Under the pieces are notes generated by a model. That model saw only the letters and a program-made list of their open reading frames with translations. It did not search any database and had not been told where the DNA came from. The translations under genes and the position numbers were made by a program. A stretch of DNA of 33,417 nucleotides, taken from Bacillota bacterium. Lineage in GTDB: Bacteria > Bacillota > Clostridia > Christensenellales > Borkfalkiaceae. Below, in pieces: positions 1 through 7,790 of the stretch (positions are counted from its first letter, which is position 1; the number at the start of each line of letters is the position of its first letter). Where the stretch lies: assembly GCA_003343995.1 (NCBI GenBank), contig QAKE01000038.1, forward strand, positions 1 through 33,417, in the 5' to 3' direction.

Positions 1-717
1 CAAGCAATTTTTGAGTTGTACGAGCGTAACAAACAGCGTTACGGATATAGGCGAATTACTGCGTTATTAAGGCAAAACAACATAATTTTAAACCACAAAA
101 CGGTACTAAAGTTAATGAGAAACCTTAATATACGTGGCAAACAGCGCAAAAACGAGCAATATCATTCATACAAGGGTGAAGTCGGAAAAATTGCAGACAA
201 TATCCTCAACCGAGACTTTACTGCAAGCAAGCCGTTTGAAAAACTTACCACGGATGTCACTCAGTTTAAAGTGTGTAATGACAAGGTTTATCTCTCTCCC
301 GTGATGGATTTGTACAATAGAGAAATCGTTACTTACTCCGTTTCACTCAGCCCTGATCTTGCGCAGATACGAGAAATGCTACAAGGACTTTCGGACAAGT
401 TACCGAACGGAGCAACACCAATCTTTCACTCGGATCAAGGCTGGCAGTACCAACACGGAGAATACCAAAAATACTTAAAAGAACACAACATAATTCAAAG
501 TATGTCCAGAAAAGGAAACTGCATGGATAACGGAGCAATGGAAAACTTCTTCGGACGGCTGAAAGTTGAAATGTTCTACGGCGAAAAGTTTGAAACGGTG
601 GACGAATTCGTCCACCGTCTGAGGGAATATATTGACTATTGGAACAATGAGAGAATCTCTCTCAAACTAAAAGGAATGAGTCCGATACAGTACCGAACTC
701 ATTCACACGTAATTTAA
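1..717 (+). CDS. IS3-family (IS150-type) transposase OrfB, 5' end beyond window
   Basis: This is the catalytic half of an IS3-family DDE transposase. The frame is open from base 1, so the true start lies outside the window; the TTG at 16 is internal. The integrase core is complete: first Asp in TTDVTQF, second Asp in FHSDQGWQYQ, and the catalytic Glu in the stretch RKGNCMDNGAMENFFGRLK. The C-terminal YIDYWNNERISLKLKGMSPIQYR block is the usual end of IS150-type OrfB. An IS right end follows at 726-750. In this family OrfB is normally made as an OrfAB fusion by -1 frameshifting; the upstream orfA is not visible. A related but not identical copy lies inverted at 31141-32179. Confidence 0.95.
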   Translation, partial: QAIFELYERNKQRYGYRRITALLRQNNIILNHKTVLKLMRNLNIRGKQRKNEQYHSYKGEVGKIADNILNRDFTASKPFEKLTTDVTQFKVCNDKVYLSPVMDLYNREIVTYSVSLSPDLAQIREMLQGLSDKLPNGATPIFHSDQGWQYQHGEYQKYLKEHNIIQSMSRKGNCMDNGAMENFFGRLKVEMFYGEKFETVDEFVHRLREYIDYWNNERISLKLKGMSPIQYRTHSHVI

Positions 718-725
718 TTAAATTT

Positions 726-750
726 TGTCTAAACTTTGGGGTTCACTTCA
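726..750 (+). repeat. Right terminal inverted repeat of IS3 element
   Basis: The reverse complement begins TGAAGTGAACCCCAAAG and continues TTTAGACA. This matches the left end of the other IS copy (32154-32179), which begins TGATATGCACCCCAAAAG and continues TTAGAC. It lies 8 bases after the transposase stop, as expected for the right end. The exact outer base (about 750) is inferred. Confidence 0.75.
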
Positions 751-782
751 TTGCAAAAGCAGCTCCTTTTTCCTTTATTTCT

Positions 783-2111
783 TCAGTCGATATCGGTAAA
801 CCAGACGGCCTCGCCCGCTTTGAGATCGAGGCTGACTTTGCCGTTTTCGGCGAGCAAAATCATCTCCTCCCCGTCCACGATCACCTTGTAACGATCCTTC
901 TTATGTTTAAATTGCAGCGTTACGCGGTTGATAAATTTTTCGTACGGATCGCGCAGATTCAAAAACATGTACACGTTACCCGTTTCACGGCGCAGTTTGT
1001 TGCACAAAACCACCGCGTCGGCGGTATAGCTTTCCACCGCGCCGACGTCCTCGCTGATCAGCTCCTCCGTCGCGGGGTTGTCGTGTTCCCCGCCGAGCAG
1101 CTGCGAGCATACGTATTCGCAATCGGCGATATGGCGGAAGGTGCGCTGAATGAGCGAATTGTTGCGCTGCGATTCCCCGTAGATGGTGCGCGTGCCGTCG
1201 TCGTCCATGACGGCGGAGGTGTTGCCGAACTTCGTGCGCGTGGTAAATCTCCAATAGGTGAAATAATAGATTTTTTTGCAGGCAAAGCCCATCGCCAAGT
1301 TCGCCTGCCAATTCAGATCGCTTTCGTCCACGCGGCGGATCTCGTCGAACTCGCCGGAGGAAAAGGACTGTATCGTCATGTGAAAGGGCACGCCGTTTTC
1401 CCTGCACCCGAACGCGACTTCCTGCATGTTGCGGATGAATTTGGGGCAGATTACGTTTTTCCCCTCCCACATGCCGAACGGGTAGGCGTCGTAGCCGAAA
1501 TAGCCGAGCCCCGTTTGGCTCATTTTATCGATATAATTCCGATACGATTCCCACACCGTGGCGAATCCGTACCCGAAGGCGCCGGCGACCAGCCCCAAAT
1601 CCTGAATACACGGAAGAAAACAGGTGTGCACGAAGGCGTTCGGCGCGGCGGCTTTGACGGCGGAAACGATTTCCGTAATCACGTTCGCCTTATGTACCTG
1701 CGGCTCGTCTACGATACAAATCCCGTAAAAGGCGGGGTGCGATCGGTATACGCCGAGGAACCTTTCGATTTCGGCGTAGAACGCCGCCCGATCGCCGCCG
1801 TAGAACTCGTCTATGACGGAATTTTTCCCCTGCACGGAAAGCGACATGATGCGCTCGTCGAAGACGATGGCTTTCAGCTTGGCGGCGTACGCGTTGTCAA
1901 GCATGCGCTTTAAATCGCTCGTTTCAAAGTCCTCGCCCTTATATTTATCTTCGCCGGAAAACAAAATTTCCGAAAAGCCGCATTCCCTGTATTCGGCATA
2001 GCGTTCTACGGTGCGGAAGTCCTGCCCGACGTTGCTGAAAACATGATCGATTTCCAGCTGTCCGTTGGGCGGCGCGGTAAAGCCCACGATGGGCATTTCA
2101 CGATTCGACAT
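783..2111 (-). CDS. GH42-like TIM-barrel glycoside hydrolase-type protein
   Basis: A 442-residue protein with no signal peptide, so probably cytoplasmic. The first 300 residues look like a (beta/alpha)8 barrel of the beta-galactosidase GH42/clan A type. A strand ending in ICIVDEPQ (residues 131-138) places Glu136 where the acid/base Glu of such barrels lies. A later segment (YYFTYWRF) is typical of a late barrel strand, and the last 90 residues form a beta domain. I cannot assign a substrate, and a second catalytic Glu is not certain. It overlaps the upstream rhamnosidase gene by 14 bases, which suggests translational coupling. Start: ATG at 2111 with GAGGAG about 10 bases upstream; ATG at 2096 is an alternative. 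Last gene of the leftward locus. Confidence 0.7.
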   Translation of the reverse strand: MSNREMPIVGFTAPPNGQLEIDHVFSNVGQDFRTVERYAEYRECGFSEILFSGEDKYKGEDFETSDLKRMLDNAYAAKLKAIVFDERIMSLSVQGKNSVIDEFYGGDRAAFYAEIERFLGVYRSHPAFYGICIVDEPQVHKANVITEIVSAVKAAAPNAFVHTCFLPCIQDLGLVAGAFGYGFATVWESYRNYIDKMSQTGLGYFGYDAYPFGMWEGKNVICPKFIRNMQEVAFGCRENGVPFHMTIQSFSSGEFDEIRRVDESDLNWQANLAMGFACKKIYYFTYWRFTTRTKFGNTSAVMDDDGTRTIYGESQRNNSLIQRTFRHIADCEYVCSQLLGGEHDNPATEELISEDVGAVESYTADAVVLCNKLRRETGNVYMFLNLRDPYEKFINRVTLQFKHKKDRYKVIVDGEEMILLAENGKVSLDLKAGEAVWFTDID

Positions 2112-4053
2112 GGATGGTTTCTCCTCTTAAAATTTTATATTCGTTTCCGTTGAGTTTCAGCGTGCCGCCGAGCTCCGTCGCGCCCACCGAAACGGTTTTG
2201 CCGCAAATTTCGATTTGCAGCGTGCCGCGCTTGAGCGGCAAAGTGATTTTACAGTTTTTCAGCAGGGAAAGGTTGGGTTCGACGATAAATTCCTCCCCGA
2301 AATTCACGCTCCGCACGCCGAAATAGTAGCGCGGAATGAGATAGAGCGGGCCCGAACCCCAGATATGACAGTGGCTTCTTCCGAACGGTCTGCCGTACAT
2401 GGCGGCGGACTGCTCCACCGTTTCCCCCACGGTGAAGGTTTCCCAGAACGTGGAAACGCCGAGCTCCACCATGCCGCCCCAATAATCGCGGATTTTCCGA
2501 TCGGCCTGCGCCCCCTCGCCCGATTCGAACAGACAGGCGTAATTGTACATCTGCATGTAGGGCGTGATGGAAATTTCCGCGTCGCCCGACAAAATCGCCT
2601 TTTTGATACGGTCGATTTTTTCCCCTTCCGCAAAGCCATACAACACGGCGAAGGCGTTGGCGTGCACGCTCGCCTTTTGCGGCACCGCGCCGTTCACCCG
2701 AGAATAGCGGTAAACGCCGCGTTTCTCGTCCCAGAACACCTCTTCGATCTTATCCTTCAGCGCGGCGGCCTTTCTGCGGAAGGGCGCGCCGTTTTTGCCG
2801 AGCAGCTCGTATACGTCCGCCGCGGCGGAAAGCGCGATGTGCAAAAGGATTTGCTCAAAGCTCTGCTCGCCGTCGGTGTCGGCAAGCCCCCAATCCACGA
2901 ACACCCAATCGTTTTTTTGTTTATACAAAAATCCGTCTTCATTCGTTCGGGAAAGCACGAACCGCATGTGCTCCGTCATCATCGGTTCGATGTATTCGAC
3001 AAACGCCCTGTCTTTCGTTTTCAGATAATACTCCCACACGGATATAATTGTGTAAAGCGTATAGTCCATGATATGGTTGATATACGTGACGACGGGAGGT
3101 TTGCCGAACAGCGCGATGATACAGCGTTTCATTTTTTCGGTATCGAAGCGGAAATAATCCTCGATTTTATGCGCCTGATAGGCGTCCCCGCCCCAAAGCC
3201 AGCGGTCGCGCTTGATGCCGTCGAGGTAAAATTCTTTGGAGCAAAGCGTAAAGGTATATTTCGCCACGTCGAAGATTTTTTCCAACAGTTTATCTTCGCT
3301 TTGGAATTTTACGGGCACCGGCTCGGGCTCGTACTCCTCTTCAAAGCAAATGCTTTCCGCATCGCCGCAAACGCGCAGATAGCGAAACGCCTTGCTCGTT
3401 TCGCTGCGGTGCGCACCGCCTTTTCCCAAGTCGAAAAACTCCACCTGCTCGCAATGGTTTTCGTCCATGATTTCGCCGATCGTTTCGCCGAAAAACAGAC
3501 GAAATTTGCCTTTGCCCTTCACCGTGGTGAAAACGAACACCATTCTTTGCAGATCGTAAAACTTTACGCCGTTTTCCGCCCGCAGGGTATACCCCGCGAC
3601 GAGTTTCAGCGGCAAAGCGTAGGTGTTGGGCGTCAAATCGCCGCAGGGGCAGACGAAACATTTTTTCAGCTGAAAATGATTGTTCGCCGCCAGAAACGTT
3701 TCGTCGGTGACGAGCTCGTCGCTATCGATTTTCAGGCAGGGCAGACCTTCTTTGTTGTAAACCCATACCTCCATTTCGTAATCGCCCGCGGGAAGGGATA
3801 CCGTGCCGTCAAATTCATAACAAAACCGATTGATGCCGTAAAAGAACACGCTGATTCTCCCTTCGTAGGAAAAATAAAGCGTCGTCGGACGGGACAGAGT
3901 GAATTTTTTGTAAAATTTGACGTTGTGCCAAGGACTGTCCACCCGCCAGAACGGACCGATGGGAAAATCCCGCTGATACCTCCGCGTCATTACCTTTTCC
4001 GCGAGCATGATTTCAAAATCGCCCGCATAGCATATCCATTTTCCTGTTTTCAT
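2098..4053 (-). CDS. GH78-type alpha-L-rhamnosidase
   Basis: Probably hydrolyses terminal alpha-L-rhamnose; about 651 residues. It has N-terminal beta-sandwich regions (to about residue 255), then an (alpha/alpha)6 barrel that starts with the family signature YLDGIKRDRWLWGGDAY (acidic residues of the general-acid site), followed by STFWETF and HIWGSGPLYLIPRYYFGV, and a short beta C-terminal domain. No signal peptide is seen, so it likely acts on imported oligosaccharides. The open frame reaches 4143, but that ATG sits in the 5' arm of a terminator hairpin; I chose ATG 4053, which gives MKTGKWICYAGDFEIM, a natural family start. The Shine-Dalgarno site is weak. Family confident, exact sugar inferred. 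Confidence 0.85.
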   Translation of the reverse strand: MKTGKWICYAGDFEIMLAEKVMTRRYQRDFPIGPFWRVDSPWHNVKFYKKFTLSRPTTLYFSYEGRISVFFYGINRFCYEFDGTVSLPAGDYEMEVWVYNKEGLPCLKIDSDELVTDETFLAANNHFQLKKCFVCPCGDLTPNTYALPLKLVAGYTLRAENGVKFYDLQRMVFVFTTVKGKGKFRLFFGETIGEIMDENHCEQVEFFDLGKGGAHRSETSKAFRYLRVCGDAESICFEEEYEPEPVPVKFQSEDKLLEKIFDVAKYTFTLCSKEFYLDGIKRDRWLWGGDAYQAHKIEDYFRFDTEKMKRCIIALFGKPPVVTYINHIMDYTLYTIISVWEYYLKTKDRAFVEYIEPMMTEHMRFVLSRTNEDGFLYKQKNDWVFVDWGLADTDGEQSFEQILLHIALSAAADVYELLGKNGAPFRRKAAALKDKIEEVFWDEKRGVYRYSRVNGAVPQKASVHANAFAVLYGFAEGEKIDRIKKAILSGDAEISITPYMQMYNYACLFESGEGAQADRKIRDYWGGMVELGVSTFWETFTVGETVEQSAAMYGRPFGRSHCHIWGSGPLYLIPRYYFGVRSVNFGEEFIVEPNLSLLKNCKITLPLKRGTLQIEICGKTVSVGATELGGTLKLNGNEYKILRGETIHVES

Positions 4054-4085
4054 AAAAATATCCAGCCACAAGTTGAGAAAACCGA

Positions 4086-4130
4086 AAGAAAAAAGGCTTT
4101 CCCGCCGTATTCTGCGGGCAAAGCCTTTTT
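4086..4130 (-). terminator. Intrinsic terminator inside the glycan operon
   Basis: On the minus strand AAAGGCTTTGCCCGC, an 8-base loop and GCGGGAAAGCCTTT pair with one bulge, followed by TTTTCTTTC. It lies between the Ig-like lipoprotein gene (stop at 4159) and the rhamnosidase start (4053). It would cut or reduce transcription into the two cytoplasmic hydrolase genes. Confidence 0.8.
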
Positions 4131-4158
4131 CCCGTACCGACAAACGCCGGTAAATTTG

Positions 4159-6576
4159 TTATTTTTCCAAGACGACGAAATCGTCGAAGAATGCTTCAAA
4201 TCCATACCCTACCGCACTGGGATTCACCTGTTCGATAAAGAACACCAACTGTCCCGCGCTCTTTATTTTCGCAATCTTTGCCGCGTCGTCAATCTCATAG
4301 CGCACCCAAGAACTCATCTTGATATTATCGATTGCCAGCTCCCATGCCGATTTATCGACGCCTGCTCTGAGATTGAACGCGTCTTGCGAACCGATTTTAT
4401 TGACTCTGAAATAAAATGCGAGCTTACTGTTTTCACCGAGCTGTTCGAGCATTTTTGCGTCGAGCTTCACCGTTACATACGCCGCGCCTTCCCACGTCGC
4501 GTTGGTCAGTTTCAGGCTTTGCGCGCCGGAATGGGCCGCCGTCACAAAGGAAAGCGTCGTATCCGCCTGCGACTTTTCCAAAACATACTTTTCGGCGTCG
4601 AAGGTTTCCCCTTCAAAACCTTGATGCGCCAACGCGCTTTCGCATTTGATCGAGGCGATCTCCACGCTGCCGTAAGCGTAACCGTACGTCAGATAATAGC
4701 CATCCGCCCACGGGTATTCGAGCAAAATCGTAAGTGTGCCGTATTGATCGGCAAACGCTTTATCGTATACGAAGGAAACGTTCTTCCATACGCCGATTTC
4801 GATACCGTTGAGGTAACCGTCCTCGATATATTTTGTTCCGCCGTAAGACATGCGCAGATTAAAGTCGCTGGCGGCTCCGCTCGTAACGCCGTCCAGTCCC
4901 GCGGCGGGTCCGGTGAGGTTCATCTTGTAGCGCACGGTAACGATGTCGCCCGTCTTTACGTTTTTCAATAATTCTTTGTTCAGCGCAAGACCGAACGAGC
5001 AATCGCCCGTGGTTTTCGCCACGATACGGTTGGGCTCCGTGCCGTCGCCGGCGACGTAAACGGGTTCGAACTGCTGACCGACGGTATGTTTGCCCTCATA
5101 AAGGTACGCGGTGTAAGGCTTGCTCATATCGTCGATATAGCCTTCCGGCATGGTGAGATCGCCGTAAACGATCACGCTCTGCGCGGCGGTAAAGCCTTCC
5201 GCGCCGTCGATATAAGAATAGCAAACGGTATATTTGCCCATTGTAAACGCGTGCTTGATTTCGCCGTTGACGACGGAAAGCTCCGTTTTGCCGCCTTTAT
5301 CGTCGAGGAGCACGGCTTTGAGCAAAGCGGTATCCAACCCCTCGCAGTCCGCCGCGGAAAGCACCGTCGTTTCCTCCGCCGATTCCTGACACAGAATATC
5401 CTGCGGCGCAAACTCGACGGTCGGCGCGGCTTCCTCGAAACGGATGCAGTCGATATACATATCGAATTCCCAGAAATTATCTCTGTAATCGTCGCCGTTG
5501 AAGGAAAATCCCAGCTTGTGCTCCGCCGGTTTATAGACCTTGTCGATGTCCGCCTTCTCAACGACCACCTTCGTCCATCTGTTCGGCTGAATGAGGTTTC
5601 TGGAAATTATTCCGGCGGACTCTGTCCCCTTACAAGCGCATAAATCCAGATTGTAAGCGCGCGGGCTATTGTTATATACCCAGTAGCTTAAACCGTAAAC
5701 GTCGGAAAAGTCCATGTTGCCCGTTTCGTCGAAATGCAGGGAAATCCATTTGCCGTCTTTCGTGGTGTAGAAATGAACGGAACCTTCCCCTTCGATGACG
5801 TACTTTTTATCGTTATTGAAGGCCATCTGACCGCCGCCCGCGGTAGAAACCGCCGATTCCACATAGCTGCCCACGTTAAAATACTCGATTTCGTTTTCCG
5901 CAAACACGTTCACGGGAATTTCGTTTTTGGTTTCGTTGCCGCTCTTGTCCTTCGCCGTCACCACAATCGTGTAGCCTTCGTACCCGTCTACGGTAAACTT
6001 GTTATCCGTTACCGTCACGAGGTTTGCTTCCTTAATTTCGCCGCAGTACACCTTAACGTCCGCGGTGAGCGTGCCGTCCACAAGGTCGCTCGCCGTAAAG
6101 GTCGGCAGCGTAACTTCGTCGTTAAAACGGTATTTGCCGCCAAGCTCCCCGTTCTGCATGACGGAAGGTCCTTTCGTATCGACGCAGGTGATCTTCTGAT
6201 TGTAGGTTTTCACCTCTCTGTTCGGCAGGGTGAAGGTATACGTCACCTTGTATTCGCCGAGCTTATTGAGCATGATTTTCTGCTGAAGCACCTGCACCGC
6301 GGTTTCACCGAGCATGACGGTGACGACGGGATCGATCACCTCCGTACCGTTGTAAAGCCCCGCCACCACGTCGAAGGAATAGGTGCTGCCGTATTCCAGC
6401 GTAGCGTCGGCGGGAATGTCCGCCACAAACGTCGTCTGCGGCGTATCTCCTCCGCCGGGATTATCGGGATTTTCCGGCTCTTCGGGCTTGCATGCCGCAA
6501 AGAACGCCGAGCAAAGCGCCGTAACCAAACAGAGCGCAAACAGCGCAAGCAATTTGCCGTTTATTTTTTTTCTCAT
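4159..6576 (-). CDS. Large surface lipoprotein with Ig-like and carbohydrate-binding-type domains
   Basis: An 805-residue exported lipoprotein. Residues 1-29 are a lipoprotein signal (Lys-rich start, hydrophobic core, lipobox ending AFFAAC with Cys29), followed by a Pro/Asn/Gly/Glu linker typical of Gram-positive surface lipoproteins. Residues about 50-225 look like two bacterial Ig-like domains; the second (GPSVMQNG to KDKSGNETKNEIPVNV) resembles DUF5011-type folds. The rest has several beta-sandwich, CBM-like segments with conserved Trp/Tyr (for example WISLHFDETGNMDFSDVYG and VGYGFEAFFDDFVVLEK). No catalytic motif was recognised, so a glycan-binding role is inferred from context. Start ATG 6576 with AAGGAG just upstream. 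It ends just before the 4086-4130 terminator. Confidence 0.75.
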   Translation of the reverse strand: MRKKINGKLLALFALCLVTALCSAFFAACKPEEPENPDNPGGGDTPQTTFVADIPADATLEYGSTYSFDVVAGLYNGTEVIDPVVTVMLGETAVQVLQQKIMLNKLGEYKVTYTFTLPNREVKTYNQKITCVDTKGPSVMQNGELGGKYRFNDEVTLPTFTASDLVDGTLTADVKVYCGEIKEANLVTVTDNKFTVDGYEGYTIVVTAKDKSGNETKNEIPVNVFAENEIEYFNVGSYVESAVSTAGGGQMAFNNDKKYVIEGEGSVHFYTTKDGKWISLHFDETGNMDFSDVYGLSYWVYNNSPRAYNLDLCACKGTESAGIISRNLIQPNRWTKVVVEKADIDKVYKPAEHKLGFSFNGDDYRDNFWEFDMYIDCIRFEEAAPTVEFAPQDILCQESAEETTVLSAADCEGLDTALLKAVLLDDKGGKTELSVVNGEIKHAFTMGKYTVCYSYIDGAEGFTAAQSVIVYGDLTMPEGYIDDMSKPYTAYLYEGKHTVGQQFEPVYVAGDGTEPNRIVAKTTGDCSFGLALNKELLKNVKTGDIVTVRYKMNLTGPAAGLDGVTSGAASDFNLRMSYGGTKYIEDGYLNGIEIGVWKNVSFVYDKAFADQYGTLTILLEYPWADGYYLTYGYAYGSVEIASIKCESALAHQGFEGETFDAEKYVLEKSQADTTLSFVTAAHSGAQSLKLTNATWEGAAYVTVKLDAKMLEQLGENSKLAFYFRVNKIGSQDAFNLRAGVDKSAWELAIDNIKMSSWVRYEIDDAAKIAKIKSAGQLVFFIEQVNPSAVGYGFEAFFDDFVVLEK

Positions 6577-6597
6577 CTATTTACTCCTTATCTGAAT

Positions 6598-7776
6598 TTA
6601 ATCTTTTTCAAAGCGGAAATTATCGAAATAGAACACCTTTTCCGACGTGGAGAATTTTCCGTAAGAGAACCAGAAATCATTGAAATTTTCGGTCAGCTTC
6701 TGCGGATATTCTTCCGAAACGTTGTCCCAATCGGCCAGCTTGAAGGAAAACTCGTTCCAGCCCTTTACGCAGGTGACCGCCACGGAGTATCCCTTTGCCT
6801 TTATAGTATCCCCTTTCTTCGCGTGCGCTTCGAGCCCGAAATTGAACGCGGCGCCGGTGTTGTACACGTCGAACTTCAAGGAATATCCCTCCCGAGCGTA
6901 GCGCGCGAAATCGACTTTTTCAAAGAGCGCGTCGATGAAGGAGAAATACGGCCAGCCGTCGTTGAGCGGGGGCAGTCCCGTGGGCATAACGACCTTTAAG
7001 GATTTACCCGTACCGCCGGAAACGTAGTTCAAATCCTCGTTGATGGACAGCGTCGGCTGGCTGCCGATGGTCGGTCCTACGCCGCTGACGATCGTCATAT
7101 ACTTCTGATAATCTTTATCGAAGGAACAAAATTCGTTTTCGTCCAGATCGATGGTAAGGGGCGTGGGTTCCTTCAAGGTCATCGTAAGCCCCATGTTGTC
7201 GATATAGAACACGTTGGCATCGGGCGTTTCAAAACTTTCCGCTTGGGGCAGTTCGATCAACACGCCCTCCCCCTTCGTAAGGTCCGCCGCGAGGGCGATG
7301 CCCACGGTGTCGAAAGTCGCCGACACCTTGTTTTTGCCCTGCTTTACGGAAAAGGACTGATATTCGGTGGTAAAGCCGTCCACTTTGAGCGCGACTTTGA
7401 TTTCCGCATCCCTGCCCGACTGGTTGAACAAATCGAACTCCACCGCCTTTAACCGCTTCAAGTTTTTCTGACTTTCGCTGAGCAGCGGCACCATCATGAC
7501 GGGGTTTGCGCCGTTGGCGTTGAAATAGCCCCAGACTTCGAGCTTCGCGGAGGCGTCGCCCTCGCTGACGAACTCCTTGTTTTTATTAACGCGCACCTCT
7601 CCGAAACGGTTGCCGAACCGCAGGGTGAATAAATCGTCCACGGTTTCGAAACCGGAAACCTTTTCGTACATGGAAACGCTTTCCGCCGGCACCGCGGTCG
7701 CGGTGCGGTGCGCGGGCAGCGCGCCGCAAACGAGCACCGCCGCCAGCAACGAACTGATCATAACTTTACTTTTCAT
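6598..7776 (-). CDS. Secreted carbohydrate-binding-type protein, function unknown
   Basis: 392 residues from ATG 7776, chosen because AAGGGGG lies about 8 bases upstream and the signal peptide starts there (MKSKVMISSLLAAVLVCGALPA). The longer open frame to 7815 would run into the upstream gene. There is a Sec signal but no clear lipobox after it. The mature protein has two similar halves, each with a beta-sandwich pattern and a closing motif of the type YIDNMGLTM / YFDNFRFEKD, the usual ending of CBM-like jelly-roll domains. It begins 14 bases after the stop of the DUF4091 gene. The same closing pattern ends the neighbouring 805-residue lipoprotein, suggesting related binding modules. No enzyme motif seen. 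Confidence 0.7.
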   Translation of the reverse strand: MKSKVMISSLLAAVLVCGALPAHRTATAVPAESVSMYEKVSGFETVDDLFTLRFGNRFGEVRVNKNKEFVSEGDASAKLEVWGYFNANGANPVMMVPLLSESQKNLKRLKAVEFDLFNQSGRDAEIKVALKVDGFTTEYQSFSVKQGKNKVSATFDTVGIALAADLTKGEGVLIELPQAESFETPDANVFYIDNMGLTMTLKEPTPLTIDLDENEFCSFDKDYQKYMTIVSGVGPTIGSQPTLSINEDLNYVSGGTGKSLKVVMPTGLPPLNDGWPYFSFIDALFEKVDFARYAREGYSLKFDVYNTGAAFNFGLEAHAKKGDTIKAKGYSVAVTCVKGWNEFSFKLADWDNVSEEYPQKLTENFNDFWFSYGKFSTSEKVFYFDNFRFEKD

Positions 7777-7790
7777 AACCGTTTTCCCCC

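Noticed and set aside
2215..4971. 918-codon open frame on the plus strand
   Set aside because: It is antisense to the rhamnosidase and lipoprotein genes. GC-rich third positions remove stops from the opposite strand. The protein is His/Arg/Phe-rich, has no motifs and no ribosome site.
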